A stretch of DNA of 64,000 nucleotides from Aminobacter anthyllidis (GCF_018555685.1 NZ_JAFLWW010000016.1:19241-83240), one strand, 5' to 3'. Shown: positions 8,508 to 20,049, counted from the first letter of the stretch. The notes: generated by a model from the sequence alone, not told the origin. Program-made: numbers and translations.

Positions 8508-10520
8508 ATGCAAAAAATGTTCAAGAAGATCCTGATTGCCAATCGTGGCGAGATCGCGTGCCGGGTGATCAAAACGGCGCAGAGGCTCGGCATTGCCGCG
8601 GTTGCCGTCTATTCCGACGCTGACCGAGACGCCTTGCACGTCCGGCAGGCGGATGAAGCGGTCCATATTGGGCCCGCCGCCTCGGCCCAATCCTATCTTC
8701 GCATTGCCAATATCCTCGATGCCGTCACCGCCACAGGCGCTGATGCGGTTCATCCCGGCTACGGCTTCCTGTCCGAGAATTCGAATTTTGCCGAAGCACT
8801 CAAAGCCAGTGGCGTGACCTTCATCGGCCCCTCGCCCGTCGCCATCGAAGCGATGGGCGACAAGATCACCTCGAAGAAGATCGCGGCATCTGCCGGTGTC
8901 TCCACCGTGCCTGGCCATATGGGATTGATCGAGGATGCCGAGGAAGCGGTGCGCATCGCTGGCGAAATCGGCTTTCCGGTCATGATCAAGGCGTCCGCCG
9001 GCGGCGGCGGCAAAGGCATGCGCATTGCCTGGAACGACATCGAGGCGCGCGAAGGATTTCAGTCCTCGCGAAACGAGGCGAAGAACGCCTTTGGCGACGA
9101 TCGCATCTTCATCGAGAAATTCGTCACCGAGCCGCGTCACATCGAAATCCAGGTGCTTGGCGATCAGTACGGCAATATCGTCTACCTCGGCGAACGGGAA
9201 TGCTCGATCCAGCGCCGCAACCAGAAGATCATCGAGGAAGCGCCCTCCCCGTTCCTCAACGAAGCAACCCGGCACGCGATGGGAAAGCAGGCCGTCTCTC
9301 TTGCCCGGGCCGTGGGCTACCACTCGGCAGGCACGGTTGAGTTCATCGTCGACCGCGACCGCAACTTCTACTTCCTCGAGATGAACACCCGGCTTCAGGT
9401 CGAGCATCCGGTCACCGAACTTGTAACCGGCATCGATCTGGTCGAGGAAATGATCCGCATCGCCGCCGGCGAGAAGCTGCGTTTTGCCCAGGAAGACGTG
9501 AGACTGAACGGCTGGGCGGTCGAAAGCCGGCTCTACGCCGAAGACCCGTATCGCAATTTCCTGCCGTCGATCGGTCGTCTGACACGCTACCGCCCGCCCG
9601 CCGAAGGTCCTCGTGCGGACGGCTCGCTCATCCGCAATGATACCGGTGTGGTCGAGGGATCGGACATCTCGATGCACTACGACCCGATGATCGCCAAGCT
9701 CTGCGCCTGGGCGCCCGATAGGCTGGGCGCAATCGACGCCATGAGCGCGGCCCTCGATGATTTCGAGGTGGAAGGCATCGGCAATAACCTGCCATTTCTC
9801 GCCGCTGTCATGGACCATCCCCGGTTTCGCGGGGGGCAGCTGAGCACAGCCTTTATCCCCGAGGAGTTTGCGAACGGCTTCGCAGGTGTATCTCCGACCG
9901 ATGCGGATGAACGCAAGCTCGCAGCGGTCGCGGCGCATATCAACTGGAAACTGCAGCACCGCAATGTCCTGATCTCAGGGGCGATGGACAATCATCGTCG
10001 CAAAGTCCCTGCCGATTGGATCGTCACGCTCGGCAACCATGCCTTTGCGGTCGCTATGCACGACCAAGAAAACGGAACCGCGGTGTCATTCGACGACGGT
10101 TCGGTGCTGAGCGTCGCAAGCGACTGGCTGCCGGGACGGCATATCGGGCACTTTCAAATTGGCACTAAGACCACGTCGATCAAAACGTCGCGATCAGGAA
10201 CCGGCTACCGACTGCGCTGGCGCGGAATGGATGTTGTCGCCCATGTACGCAGCCCACCTATCGCCGAGCTGGCGCGATTGATGCCGAAGAAGCAGCCGCC
10301 GGACACCTCCAAGCTGCTGCTTTGCCCGATGCCCGGTGTAGTCACCACGATTGCCGTTTGCGAAGGAGAGCCCGTCGAGGCTGGCCAGATTCTTGCAACG
10401 GTGGAAGCGATGAAAATGGAGAACGTGCTGCGCGCCGGACGCAAGGGCACGGTGAAGCACATCGTCGCGACTGCCGGCATGAACATGGCTGTCGATGAAC
10501 TGATCATGGAATTTGATTAA
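8508..10520 (+). CDS. pccA: propionyl-CoA carboxylase alpha subunit (biotin carboxylase plus biotin carrier)
   Basis: About 670 residues. The biotin carboxylase domain runs from [17 protein letters not shown] through the ATP-grasp loop (GGGGKGMR), [21 protein letters not shown] and [17 protein letters not shown] middle BT domain follows, then a C-terminal biotinyl domain with the lysine in EAMKMEN about 35 residues from the end. It carboxylates its own biotin using ATP and bicarbonate for PccB. ATG at 8508 and ATG at 8517 are both possible starts; the family consensus begins at the second. An unrelated long open frame antisense to this gene is a high-GC artefact. Confidence 0.95.
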   Translation: MQKMFKKILIANRGEIACRVIKTAQRLGIAAVAVYSDADRDALHVRQADEAVHIGPAASAQSYLRIANILDAVTATGADAVHPGYGFLSENSNFAEALKASGVTFIGPSPVAIEAMGDKITSKKIAASAGVSTVPGHMGLIEDAEEAVRIAGEIGFPVMIKASAGGGGKGMRIAWNDIEAREGFQSSRNEAKNAFGDDRIFIEKFVTEPRHIEIQVLGDQYGNIVYLGERECSIQRRNQKIIEEAPSPFLNEATRHAMGKQAVSLARAVGYHSAGTVEFIVDRDRNFYFLEMNTRLQVEHPVTELVTGIDLVEEMIRIAAGEKLRFAQEDVRLNGWAVESRLYAEDPYRNFLPSIGRLTRYRPPAEGPRADGSLIRNDTGVVEGSDISMHYDPMIAKLCAWAPDRLGAIDAMSAALDDFEVEGIGNNLPFLAAVMDHPRFRGGQLSTAFIPEEFANGFAGVSPTDADERKLAAVAAHINWKLQHRNVLISGAMDNHRRKVPADWIVTLGNHAFAVAMHDQENGTAVSFDDGSVLSVASDWLPGRHIGHFQIGTKTTSIKTSRSGTGYRLRWRGMDVVAHVRSPPIAELARLMPKKQPPDTSKLLLCPMPGVVTTIAVCEGEPVEAGQILATVEAMKMENVLRAGRKGTVKHIVATAGMNMAVDELIMEFD

Positions 10521-10531
10521 GGATAGGACAA

Positions 10532-12673
10532 ATGACCAACTGCGCAGCCTACGGGGACTGGCGAAAACTCGCCGAGCACGAAATCAAGGCGTCGCTCGAC
10601 AGCTTGGTCTGGGACACGCCGGAAGGCATTGCGGTCAAATCGCTCTACACCGAAGCCGATCTCGATACGGCCGGCCACCTCGGCACGCTGCCCGGGATAA
10701 AACCGTTCCTGCGCGGGCCGCGGGCAACCATGTATGCCGGGCGTCCGTGGACAATTCGGCAATATGCCGGCTTCTCGACAGCGGAAGAATCCAACGCCTT
10801 CTACCGCAAGGCGCTCGCCGCCGGACAGAAGGGGCTATCAGTAGCCTTTGATCTTGCCACCCACCGTGGCTACGATTCAGATCATCCTCGCGTCGAGGGG
10901 GATGTCGGGAAGGCCGGTGTTGCGATCGACTCGGTGGAGGATATGAGGATCCTGTTCGACGGCATTCCCCTGAAAGAGATGTCTGTCTCCATGACCATGA
11001 ATGGAGCGGTCGTCCCGATCCTTGCCTGCTTCATCGTCGCCGGCGAGGAACAAGGCTGCCCGCGCGGCGAGCTCTCCGGGACCATCCAGAATGACATCCT
11101 GAAGGAGTTCATGGTCCGCAACACCTATATCTACCCGCCCGAACCCTCGATGCGCATCGTCGCCGACATCATCGAGTACACCGCAAAGGAGATGCCGAAG
11201 TTCAACTCGATCTCCATCTCCGGCTATCACATGCAGGAGGCCGGCGCGACGCTCGTGCAGGAACTCGCCTTCACCCTAGCCGATGGGCGCGAATATGTCC
11301 GCGCGGCGTTGAAGAAGGGCCTCGACGTCGACGATTTTGCCGGACGGCTCTCGTTCTTCTTCGCCATTGGCATGAATTTCTTCATGGAGGCCGCCAAATT
11401 GCGGGCAGCGCGACTTTTGTGGTCGCGGATCATGGATGAGTTCCAACCGAAGAAGCCGGCATCGCTGATGCTGCGCACACACTGCCAGACATCGGGCGTG
11501 TCGTTGCAAGAGCAGGATCCCTACAACAACATCGTAAGGACCGCCTACGAGGCGCTCGCCGCGGTGCTCGGTGGCACGCAGTCACTCCACACCAACTCCT
11601 TCGACGAGGCGATCGCACTGCCGACAGAGTTTTCGGCGCGCATCGCGCGAAACACGCAGCTTATTCTCCAACACGAAGCCGGCGTGACCAAGGTTGTCGA
11701 TCCGCTGGCCGGCTCCTATTACGTCGAAAGCCTGACTGCCGAACTTGCCGCCAAGGCATGGGCGCTCATTGAGGAAATCGAGGAAATCGGCGGCATGACA
11801 AAAGCCGTCATCGCCGGTTTGCCAAAACGCATGATCGAGACGGCGGCGACCCGCCGCCAGGCGGCGATCGACCTCGGAGACGAGGTGATCGTCGGTGTCA
11901 ACAAATACCGGCTGGAGACCGAGGCCCGGATCGAAAGTCTTGAGATAGACAATGCGGCGGTGCGTGAGGCGCAGCTCCGTCGTCTGGAACAAACAAAGCG
12001 TCAGCGCGACCCCAAGCGCGTTGACGCAGCCCTTGCCGTGCTCGGTGAGACCGCGGCCAGCGGCAAGGGCAATATACTTCAGGCAGCGGTCCACGCTGTG
12101 CGCGCTCGCGCGACCGTGGGCGAGATTTCCGACACTCTGCGCGGTGCTTTCGGTGATCACGCGGCTGTCCCAGAGGTGATCTCGAAGGTTTACGGCACCG
12201 CCTTTCAGGACGAGCCGGAATACCAAACGCTGGCGTCGCGGATCAGAAACGTCTCCGTCTCGCTTGGCGGCCGGCCGAGGTTGATGGTAGCCAAGCTCGG
12301 CCAGGATGGCCATGACCGCGGTGCCAAAGTAATCGCATCGGCGTTCGGCGATCTCGGCTTCGATGTGGTCGCCGGGCCGCTGTTCCAAACGCCTGAGGAA
12401 GCGGCAAGCATGGCCGTGGCCTCTGAGGTCCATGTCATCGGCGCGTCATCGCTCGCGGCCGGACACAAGACCCTGTTGCCGCAACTCGTCGAGGCGCTGA
12501 GAGCAAAAGGCGCTGAAAACATCATCGTCGTGTGCGGTGGGGTGGTGCCGCGGCAGGATTATCCGTTCCTGATGGACCATGGGGTCGCCGCCATATTCGG
12601 CCCTGGCACGCATGTCCTTGATGCCGCTCGTGCGGTCGTCGATCTCGTCGAAGGTAAGCGCCGCAACGCTTGA
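10532..12673 (+). CDS. bhbA: methylmalonyl-CoA mutase
   Basis: 713 residues, the single-polypeptide mutase type called bhbA in Sinorhizobium. The N-terminal catalytic barrel contains [24 protein letters not shown] segments, [13 protein letters not shown] and [14 protein letters not shown]-terminal B12-binding domain follows, with the cobalt-ligating motif DGHDRGAK and the GGVVPRQDY segment. It converts (R)-methylmalonyl-CoA to succinyl-CoA with adenosylcobalamin. It starts 11 bases after pccA, with AAGGATAGG as ribosome site. No epimerase or MeaB-like chaperone gene is in the window, so those would come from elsewhere in the genome. Confidence 0.95.
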   Translation: MTNCAAYGDWRKLAEHEIKASLDSLVWDTPEGIAVKSLYTEADLDTAGHLGTLPGIKPFLRGPRATMYAGRPWTIRQYAGFSTAEESNAFYRKALAAGQKGLSVAFDLATHRGYDSDHPRVEGDVGKAGVAIDSVEDMRILFDGIPLKEMSVSMTMNGAVVPILACFIVAGEEQGCPRGELSGTIQNDILKEFMVRNTYIYPPEPSMRIVADIIEYTAKEMPKFNSISISGYHMQEAGATLVQELAFTLADGREYVRAALKKGLDVDDFAGRLSFFFAIGMNFFMEAAKLRAARLLWSRIMDEFQPKKPASLMLRTHCQTSGVSLQEQDPYNNIVRTAYEALAAVLGGTQSLHTNSFDEAIALPTEFSARIARNTQLILQHEAGVTKVVDPLAGSYYVESLTAELAAKAWALIEEIEEIGGMTKAVIAGLPKRMIETAATRRQAAIDLGDEVIVGVNKYRLETEARIESLEIDNAAVREAQLRRLEQTKRQRDPKRVDAALAVLGETAASGKGNILQAAVHAVRARATVGEISDTLRGAFGDHAAVPEVISKVYGTAFQDEPEYQTLASRIRNVSVSLGGRPRLMVAKLGQDGHDRGAKVIASAFGDLGFDVVAGPLFQTPEEAASMAVASEVHVIGASSLAAGHKTLLPQLVEALRAKGAENIIVVCGGVVPRQDYPFLMDHGVAAIFGPGTHVLDAARAVVDLVEGKRRNA

Positions 12674-13239
12674 ACAGTCCCGTCTTAGACCCTTTGCTGC
12701 GCGGCGAAGCCGCGATGCTCGACAAGTAGGTGTCGAACTGGTTCGCAACGATCCCGGACTTTACAGCGGCGGCCGACCTCAGGTCGCAACAGCCCGGCGG
12801 TTACCACCTGAACACGTAGAAGCTGTCGCTATCAACCTGCGGCCGCGAATTCGAAATTGCCCTGCGATTTCGACCTGGGAGACAGGAAAACCGAATGGAA
12901 GTAAAGACCGGATTGCTTCGTCATAGCGGAGGGAAATGGTACGTGAACTCCGAAGGAGTCGGGCATTTGTGGACGCATTAAGGAAGTTCGGGCGAACGCA
13001 GCCGGTCCGCGCGGCGCTCGAGCTCGGTGAAAAGATCGACGGCGCGCAGCGCGGCGCGCGCCTGCGTGGCAAGCAGACTTTCGCACGCTCAGGATTTATC
13101 CAAATGCTTGTCGCCACAGAGCTGGCTGCCGATCGACACGGGCCGGCGCTTGTGCCTAAAGCCGCATCGGCGCCCTGCAGCGACCACCGCATGTACTCAC
13201 ACCAGCCGGTGCGCCAAAGCGCGTCGGCGAGCCAGCATC
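12674..13239. other. stretch without recognisable gene
   Basis: 566 bases after bhbA. Open frames exist on both strands, but none resembles a known family. It leads into a belt of decayed plasmid genes, so it may be further degraded sequence. Confidence 0.4.
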
Positions 13240-13910
13240 CTACCGCATTTCCGAAGCCGCATCGTTCGGCGGCCGTAGCGCGCCGCTTGCGACGGTGCCG
13301 ACGCAGAGATGCCGGAGATCGGCCGCAAGGTCGCCGACCACCTTGTCGTCGCGGGCATAGCCGAACTCTTTCAGCACGACGGCGAGGTTTTTCTCCGCGT
13401 GGAGATCAGCGGCAGGCCTGGTTGCCAGCCGGCGCCAGGCGAGCAGCAAAAGACCGGCAGGGCCGACGGACAACATCGCCCGGGCGGGGCGAGCAGCACG
13501 GCGTCACGCAATGCTGCTTCATCCTCGCCGCGGCCTGCCTGCCGCGCCGTGACCGACGGACAAAAAATCGCCCGGTCGCGTGAGCAGCACGGCGTCGCGG
13601 AGCGCGCTTTCGTCCTCGACACGGCCCGCCTGCTTGACCGTCGCCGCGGCGGCGGCAAGCGCCAGCCGCTGCCGCCAGGCGCCGGCCCACCGCTCCTGCC
13701 GCGGACCACTGCGTCGAGGGCACCGAGGGCGGCGCCGGCGGCGAGCGCGACCTCCTCAACATCTTTCCCCGCAAGGCTTTGCGCAGCCGGGATGGCACGG
13801 CGCAGCCGGGATGGCACGGAAACCATCGGGGCAGTTGCAGGACCGCCGGCAAGCGGACTATGATGGTGCGGAGAGGATTTGGGGCGGAGAATCATCGAAA
13901 GCACGATCAA
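13240..13910 (-). pseudogene. DUF1403-family gene, frameshifted
   Basis: Fragments in three minus-strand frames match the intact DUF1403 protein at 55207-56166. GAALGALDAVVRGR corresponds to GAALGALDSLARGQ; DEAALRDAVLL to DEAALRDAWYL; and LLLAWRRLATRPAADLHAE to FGAWRRLSVQPPVADSDR. The order is conserved but the frame changes several times, and the C-terminal half is gone. An internal tandem duplication of about 90 bp repeats the DE-ALRDAVLL segment. DUF1403 has no known function but sits near repABC in rhizobial plasmids. Confidence 0.75.
13461..13641. repeat. tandem duplication of about 90 bp inside the DUF1403 relic
   Basis: Two imperfect units, starting at 13461 (GGCCGACGGACAA) and 13551 (GACCGACGGACAA), run in register for about 90 bases. 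Both encode the ALRDAVLL segment on the minus strand. The divergence between units suggests the duplication is not recent. Confidence 0.7.
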
Positions 13911-14087
13911 TCATGGCGGCGCTTTTCGCAATGATTTTGGCCATAATACGCCGGGGGTGTCGAACGACGTTCGTGTCCGGTAAGCTTGCCTTATCGGCGC
14001 TCTTGCTCCGCCGTGTTCGGCGGAAGCTTGGAATGGGGTTGCCAAGGGCTTCTGCCGTTGCAGAGCCGCTCGGCTTCGGTGATGTGG

Positions 14088-14374
14088 CCGGCGCTGCACG
14101 CTGCTTGGGCGCAAACGAGAGCGGAAAGCGCGCCTTGAGCCAGAGGTCGCGCTCAATGCCGAGGCCAAGCCGCCCCTTGACGCTTGCAAGCTCGGCGAGG
14201 CTGACGCTGCCGAGTTCGGGGAAGCCTAAGCCGAGGTCGCACGGGCCGAACAGGGTGTCGCCGTCGGCGTCGATTTGGGTGAGAAGCCAGGTTGCTGACC
14301 CGGAACAGTTTTGCCACTGGGCCATGGTCGGTGGCATTAGCAATGGCGTATTGTATATCGTCAGCCGCTGCCAT
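14088..14374 (-). pseudogene. DUF2958-domain protein relic
   Basis: The main frame reads GSATWLLTQIDADGDTLFGP, then CDLGLGFPELGSVSLAELAS, then KGRLGLGIERDLW, which is the body of the small DUF2958 domain found on plasmids. The expected preceding piece (DHGPVAKLF) is in a different frame just upstream, indicating a frameshift around 14300. The C-terminal part runs on into unrelated sequence. Function of the domain is unknown. Confidence 0.7.
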
Positions 14375-14774
14375 GTTTCGCTTACGTGCCCCCCCCGGTC
14401 AGCCCGGCGCGTGCTGACCTACCCCGCTAGAGGGCCGGTCCATCCCAAATTGCCGCAGGTGACTTAGCGTCAAGACTCAGCTAAGGGTGCTGCGTACACT
14501 CCTATCCTAGCCGGCGTCCATTTCAGGCAACCTCCACCAAACGGCGCCGGCCCTTTTTCCTATTCGTCCCGCCAGATCTCCCAACGCCGAGCGCCGGAGG
14601 CGGATCGTGTGCTGCTCCGGTTGGGTGGAATAGCTCTGCGCTCATCCACTCGCGGCTCTTGCACTGCTGGCATCGAACCTTTTTCCTCACCTCGTCGATC
14701 GTGACCTTGCCGATCACCGCAGCTCGAGCGGCTCGTAGCAGCGCGTGACTTGCAGCGTGCGACCCGCTTCCGCA
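14375..14774 (-). other. relic region with a short CxxC-containing frame
   Basis: The minus-strand frame 14523-14717 reads IGKVTIDEVRKKVRCQQCKS. This resembles the end of small plasmid proteins with a Cys-x2-Cys element near their C-terminus. The rest does not look coding. I treat it as a probable remnant, with low certainty. Confidence 0.35.
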
Positions 14775-17195
14775 CTAAGCCGCGCTGTTCTTGATCACGC
14801 GCAGTTCGTGGTTCCCCAGCCGCCGGGAAGCGGCTGCCCTACCATTGCCGATCGTGTGCTGAGCGAAGTCGGAAATCGGGCAAGGTCGGCCGAGAAGATA
14901 ACCCTGGATCGCATCACAGGCTTCTCCACGAAGGAAGGTCAATTCCGCGTCCGTTTCGACGCCCTCTGCCAAGACGGGGAGCTTGAGGCCCCGGGCGAGG
15001 CCAAAGACAGCACGCATGACGGCAGCCGCCTCGACGCTGCTATCGACCGCCCGCACTAGAGACTGGTCGACTTTGATCTTGTCGAACGGGAAGGCCCGCA
15101 AATTCGACAGCGACGAGTACCCGGTGCCAAAATCATCCATTGCGATTTGGACCCCAAGGCTTTTGAGCTGGCGCAGCGCGGCGAGCGCGCGCCCCATGTC
15201 CTTGATCAGGCAAGTTTCGGTAATTTCCAGCTCGAGGCGGAATGGATCGAGACCGGTCTCTTTCAGCACTGCGCCGACCAACTCGGACAAATTCCCGCCA
15301 TGGAGTTGCATGGCCGAAACGTTGACGCTGATTGCTAGCGGTTGTTGCCAGCTTGCCGCCTCGGCGCAGGCGGTCCGCAGCACCCATTCACCGATCTTTA
15401 GAATGGCGCCACACTCTTCAGCGATCGGGATGAACACCGCCGGCGGAACGGCGCCGCGTTCAGGATGATCCCACCGGAGCAGCGCTTCGAAACCGAAGAC
15501 CTCGTTGGACACGAGTTGCGCCTGCGGTTGATAGACGAGGCGGAGTTCCTTGCGCGAGATCGCGTGACGGATGTCGTGCTCGAACTGACGGCGATCGCGC
15601 AGATGCTCACCCATGGCCGGCTCAAAAACGCAATAAAGGCCACGCCCCTGCATTTTGGCCTCATAGAGCGCAGCATCGGCATGGCTCAAAAGCGTCTCCC
15701 GATCGGGTGCATCGTTCGGGAATACGGCGATGCCGATGCTGGTGCCGATGGTGACGCCGGCGGGCAGGTTGCCGCCTGTGTCGTTGAATGCGTCCAGGAT
15801 GGCCTCAGCAGTGCGCGTCGCATAGCCCGCGCTCGGCAGACCGGGAACAATCACAGCGAACTCGTCGCCGCCCAAGCGCGCAACCATTTGCCCGGGCTTA
15901 AGGACGCCCCTGATCTTCTCGGCCACACACTGCAGCACGGCGTCTCCGACAAGGTGGCCGAAGAGGTCGTTGATCTCCTTGAAGCGGTCGAGATCGAGGA
16001 AGAGCACGGCAAGGCACCGCTCAGTGTCGAGATGTGCCGTAAGCTCGGCCTCCAGCTTTTCGTTGAAGCTCGTGCGGTTCGGAAGCTTGGTCAAGGGATC
16101 GTGGTGGGCAAGGAAGTGAATTTCCTCCTCCGCCCGCTTGCGCCCGCGGATATCGCGCACGGCAAACACCTGATGCGGCTTGCCGGCATAGAGGATGCTG
16201 TGCCGGATCAGCTCCGCCGGGACCATGCTGCCATCCGTCGCGCGGAGCCCCACCTCAAGCGGCGTTTGCGCAGTGCCCGTGAACTCGCCTTGGGAAACGG
16301 TGGGAAAGAAGGACGCGAGCGGGCGTCCGACCGGCTGAGAGCCGTCGACGCAGGCAAGCGCGGCGAAACTGCGATTGGCTGCCACGATCTCGGTTTCGTT
16401 GCACACGATCAGCCCCTCGACGGCCGCGTCGGCCAGTTCCTGCATACGCGCTGCCTCGCCAGCGCGACGGAGATCGCGCACATCGAGGGCGAGGCCGATG
16501 ATGGCCAAGAGGATGATGAGGATCGAAACGAGGGCTACGCCAGCCGCCATCCAGTCCGCCGGCAACGCCGTTGCGGAAAGAACAATGCGCGGGTCTGGCA
16601 TGATTGCCGCCGCGGCCATCGCCGTGAAATGGTGGCTGCAAATCGCTACCGTCAACACGAGGGCACCGAGCGCCTTCCATTTGAGCGTGTTGGAGTGAAG
16701 GGCAACCGGCAGTGCGGCCGCGCCGAACAGCCCGCCAAGAATGATTGAGGCGGCGACGAGCGGCACATCCCACACGACGCGGCCCGCGATCTCGAATGCG
16801 GCCATGCCAGTGTAGTGCATCACCGCGATGCCGCCTCCGACGATCGCACCGCCGATCCAGCGTCCATGTGGAACGCGTGGCGAGATGCCGATCGTGAGAC
16901 CCGTGCCGGTCAAAGCGATCGCGGCCAGCAACGACATGATCGTCAAGGCGATGTTGTAGCCGCTCGGTACGGCGGGCTGGAAGGCCAACATAGCTATGAA
17001 ATGCGTCGCCCAGATGCCGAAGCCGGTGGCGACCGCGGCGACGGCTAGCCAGATCCGTCGCATCTCGCTTTCACTGCGCCCGACATGGTGTAGGAGGTTC
17101 ACGGCCGTGAAGGAAGCCAGGGCGCAAATGAAGGCGGCCAGCGCAACCAGACGCAAATCATGCTGCGTCGCAATGCAAGTGTAGACTTTCAACAT
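14775..17195 (-). CDS. MHYT-PAS-GGDEF-EAL bifunctional c-di-GMP enzyme
   Basis: 806 residues. Seven N-terminal hydrophobic segments form an MHYT sensor (ATHFIAMLAF, VMHYTGMAAFE, HHFTAMA; residues 1-235). This is followed by a PAS-like segment (about 250-370), a GGDEF domain with intact RLGGDEFAV (about 375-540), and an EAL domain (about 550-790) with FEALLRW, ETCLIKD, DDFGTGYSSL and AEGVETDAEL. Both active-site motifs look competent, so it may make and degrade c-di-GMP at the inner membrane. MHYT domains are proposed to sense oxygen, CO or NO through bound copper. The ribosome site GGGGGAAGAG precedes the ATG. It is transcribed alone, flanked by relics. Confidence 0.9.
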   Translation of the reverse strand: MLKVYTCIATQHDLRLVALAAFICALASFTAVNLLHHVGRSESEMRRIWLAVAAVATGFGIWATHFIAMLAFQPAVPSGYNIALTIMSLLAAIALTGTGLTIGISPRVPHGRWIGGAIVGGGIAVMHYTGMAAFEIAGRVVWDVPLVAASIILGGLFGAAALPVALHSNTLKWKALGALVLTVAICSHHFTAMAAAAIMPDPRIVLSATALPADWMAAGVALVSILIILLAIIGLALDVRDLRRAGEAARMQELADAAVEGLIVCNETEIVAANRSFAALACVDGSQPVGRPLASFFPTVSQGEFTGTAQTPLEVGLRATDGSMVPAELIRHSILYAGKPHQVFAVRDIRGRKRAEEEIHFLAHHDPLTKLPNRTSFNEKLEAELTAHLDTERCLAVLFLDLDRFKEINDLFGHLVGDAVLQCVAEKIRGVLKPGQMVARLGGDEFAVIVPGLPSAGYATRTAEAILDAFNDTGGNLPAGVTIGTSIGIAVFPNDAPDRETLLSHADAALYEAKMQGRGLYCVFEPAMGEHLRDRRQFEHDIRHAISRKELRLVYQPQAQLVSNEVFGFEALLRWDHPERGAVPPAVFIPIAEECGAILKIGEWVLRTACAEAASWQQPLAISVNVSAMQLHGGNLSELVGAVLKETGLDPFRLELEITETCLIKDMGRALAALRQLKSLGVQIAMDDFGTGYSSLSNLRAFPFDKIKVDQSLVRAVDSSVEAAAVMRAVFGLARGLKLPVLAEGVETDAELTFLRGEACDAIQGYLLGRPCPISDFAQHTIGNGRAAASRRLGNHELRVIKNSAA

Positions 17196-17525
17196 GCTCT
17201 TCCCCCAGGCAGGATGATCACCCCGTTGGGGAGAAATCTACGCCCAAAACTTGAATAAAGCGCTTAAGCGGCAAATCCGCTTTGAATCATCTCGTCTCTC
17301 AAATCCGGTCATCTCTTGCGCCCTCAAAGGCGATTACGCGGCCTAGGCAAGATTCGTCTTCTTCCCGAGCCGGGCGCAATTCCGGCCGTGATCGCGAAAT
17401 CTCGACGCAATGCCTTCTCGATGTGCCGCGCCAGCGTCACATACGTGGGCGACGGCCAAGGCGGCCGTTCTCATCGAGATAGGAGGTAACCAGACCATCG
17501 CCGGTTAAGATGCCGGTCCTGCTAT

Positions 17526-19487
17526 TCAAACACCTAGCTCCTGACCAAACTGCTTCGCAGCAATGCCAGGAATGTCGTCAATCCGGTCAGGTTTCCCGAT
17601 TAAATAGCCTTGAGCTTCATCACATCCGACGCGGCGCAGGTAGTCGAGCTGGTGGAGAGTTTCCACGCCTTCGGCTGTCACCTCAATTCGAAGCTCATGC
17701 GCCAACTCAATCAATGATCTTACAATGGCGGCGCAATCCGCATCGGCCAGCATATCCTGGACAAAAGATCGGTCGATCTTGAGCCGCGAAAGAGGCAATT
17801 TACGGAGGTAAGTGAGGGATGAATAGCCGGTGCCAAAATCGTCAAGAGCAACTGTCACAGATAATGAACTTAACGACTGTAATAACGAAATCGTTTCTTC
17901 AAAATTCGAAATCAGCACCGTTTCTGTGATCTCGACCTCGAGTCTTCGGGGCTCCAAACCGGCTTCAGCCAAGGCCGCTACAATTCCATCCAGCAAGGCC
18001 TTGTTCTTAAGCTGCATTACCGACAAGTTGACGGATACCCGCAAGTCGCGCGGCCAGCGCGCCGCTGCCAAACAAGCTGTTTTGACGACCCAGTGTCCGA
18101 TGGCGTGAATCAAACCCGTTTCTTCAGCGATGGATATGAACTCCGACGGAGGGATAGGGCCAAGGGTCGGATGCTGCCACCGCAGAAGCGCTTCAAAACC
18201 TCGGATGCGATCGCTCCCGAGGTCGAGAAAGGGTTGAAATGCGAGCCAAAGCTGGTCATTGGCCAGCGCAGATGGGAGATCGCGTGCAAGGGCATGGCGC
18301 CTTGCAGCAGCTTCATCGTCGCCTGGGCTGAAAAACTGGATGGAGCCCGCCCCCGGCGTCTTGGCCCTGTATAGCGCGGTGTCGACGCACCGCAGGAGTT
18401 GGTTGGTATCCAAACCGTCAGCGGGGGCCAAAGCGATACCTATAGAGACCCTGCAATATATTTCGCGCTTTTCGATCAAGAACGGCGCGCACATGGCATC
18501 TACGATCTGTTTGGCCAAGGACCTGATCTGATCTGGCCTGATATCGCGCGTAGCAATTATTGCAAATTCGCCGCCCTCCAATCTGGCAATGCCATCGCTC
18601 TCCCGCGTCGATCTCCGAAGTCTCGCAGCCACTTCGACCAAAAGGGCATCCGCCATGGCTCGGCCAAAGCGATCATTCACCTCGGCAAAATTGTTAAGAT
18701 CGAACAAAAGCAACGCACAGTGCTGGTCAAACTGCTTTGCGTCCACCAACGCGTTCTCCAGCCGCTCGTTGAAGCTGAACCGGTTTGGCAGTCTCGTCAG
18801 AACATCCCTGCGAATGGCATTTTCGCTTTCCGCCTGCAGAATAAAGCGCTGGGTAAATTCGAAGGCGTGAGCAAGCACGGCACGAAACAGCGTGATGGCG
18901 TAACTCACCATCAGGATTGCGACGGGCAGGTTGACCGCGTCTTTCACCCACACGATCGCCACCGCTGAACCGACGAAGATCGGTAGCGTATACGCGATGG
19001 CCGCAATAGGAATCGTGTAAAAGGAAGCGGCGCCGCCTGCGATCATCCCCGCGCTCAGGCAGGTAATGACGACCTGGGCGGCACTTGTTGCCCCGCTGAA
19101 GAACAGAACGGGAAGTGCTCCCCACCAGGTGCCGAACAAGAAGGCGTTCCGCACCAGGTTTTGCGTTGTCCGGCGAGACACCGATCTTGGTTTGACGGAC
19201 TGAAATGATGATCTCGCTCTTAGGCCGACGAAACCAGCGGCGACGATGATCACACTCGCCCAGAGGATGGCTTTGGTTTGGTCAGGCGAGCCCCAAAACG
19301 CCATGACAAAAGTGGCCGCATTGAGGATGTTCGCAACCATGGCAAGAAGCGTGTTGCGAAGCACGATACTGACCTGCTCCGCCCTGATACGGCCGGCAAG
19401 TGGTTCGATCGTCGAGGGCCCGCCAAAAACACGCAGGTCTCCCGCCAACAGGTCACCGAGCCTTGCGGCTGACAGACGCTGCATCAC
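17526..19487 (-). CDS. membrane GGDEF-EAL protein with degenerate GGDEF
   Basis: 653 residues. There are five or six N-terminal hydrophobic segments (about residues 30-200), then a GGDEF domain (about 225-390) and an EAL domain (about 400-640). The signature loop reads RLEGGEFAII instead of RxGGDEF, so the first Gly and the Asp that bind GTP and metal are replaced. The EAL motifs are complete (FEALLRW, ETVLISN, DDFGTGYSSL, AEGVETL). I infer a phosphodiesterase with a non-catalytic, perhaps regulatory, GGDEF. It is 330 bases upstream of the MHYT protein on the same strand and close enough in plan to be a paralogue. The start is GTG at 19487 or ATG at 19484. Confidence 0.85.
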   Translation of the reverse strand: MMQRLSAARLGDLLAGDLRVFGGPSTIEPLAGRIRAEQVSIVLRNTLLAMVANILNAATFVMAFWGSPDQTKAILWASVIIVAAGFVGLRARSSFQSVKPRSVSRRTTQNLVRNAFLFGTWWGALPVLFFSGATSAAQVVITCLSAGMIAGGAASFYTIPIAAIAYTLPIFVGSAVAIVWVKDAVNLPVAILMVSYAITLFRAVLAHAFEFTQRFILQAESENAIRRDVLTRLPNRFSFNERLENALVDAKQFDQHCALLLFDLNNFAEVNDRFGRAMADALLVEVAARLRRSTRESDGIARLEGGEFAIIATRDIRPDQIRSLAKQIVDAMCAPFLIEKREIYCRVSIGIALAPADGLDTNQLLRCVDTALYRAKTPGAGSIQFFSPGDDEAAARRHALARDLPSALANDQLWLAFQPFLDLGSDRIRGFEALLRWQHPTLGPIPPSEFISIAEETGLIHAIGHWVVKTACLAAARWPRDLRVSVNLSVMQLKNKALLDGIVAALAEAGLEPRRLEVEITETVLISNFEETISLLQSLSSLSVTVALDDFGTGYSSLTYLRKLPLSRLKIDRSFVQDMLADADCAAIVRSLIELAHELRIEVTAEGVETLHQLDYLRRVGCDEAQGYLIGKPDRIDDIPGIAAKQFGQELGV

Positions 19488-20049
19488 TCTTTCACTCCCG
19501 CCCTAGAGTAGTAGCTGCGTGTTGATCTCCTAGCACCGAACAATTCGGAAAAAGTAAATTTCGACGGCAAATTTGGACAGCCCAGTTGGGGAAACCAAAG
19601 GGCTCCGGAATTCGAAGATAGTGAAAGACACGATGCTCCCTATCCGGGATGTCGCGACGCAAGCCTAGGAATTCTGCCTCAAGTCTGTTGCCGGCCTCCG
19701 TGAAGGACTTGGCCTTGTTGCATTCTGAGACTCACGTTGCCCTAATCCGATCGCTGGTTCACGGCCGCGATGTCCTATCTATCTGCGTCCCCACAAAGGG
19801 GCCGCCCGGTAGCCGTTCCTGGTTGGAGCGTGGCTGTCGCGACACAACGAATGCGCGCGCGGGGGCACTTCAATCTTCGAGGCCGTCACCGGCGCCCGCC
19901 ATCCGAGGATACGCCCTGAAGCAGGGGCGTCGCCTTCCTTGTCATCAGCATCGCGCCGGCCCGCGCGGAAGCCAGACTGAGCCGTCCCGTGTGCGCCGGT
20001 AATCTCTCCCAGGCAAGGGCGGCGCCGGTCCTCACATGCCGGAACCGAC
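19488..20049. other. stretch without recognisable gene
   Basis: About 560 bases between the GGDEF-EAL gene and the ArdC-like relic. Nothing resembling a known protein family or RNA was found on either strand. Confidence 0.4.

Noticed and set aside
8289..9959. Long open frame antisense to pccA (and a similar one antisense to pccB at 7240-8412)
   Set aside because: High-GC third positions of the real carboxylase genes produce such frames; the predicted proteins have no known domain, and the sense genes are certain.
13467..13641. Tandem units as a CRISPR-like array
   Set aside because: Only two imperfect copies of about 90 bp, coding for the same peptide of the DUF1403 relic; no spacer structure.
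15465..16748. 427-codon frame antisense to the MHYT-GGDEF-EAL gene
   Set aside because: Lies wholly inside a clear gene and shows no domain of its own.
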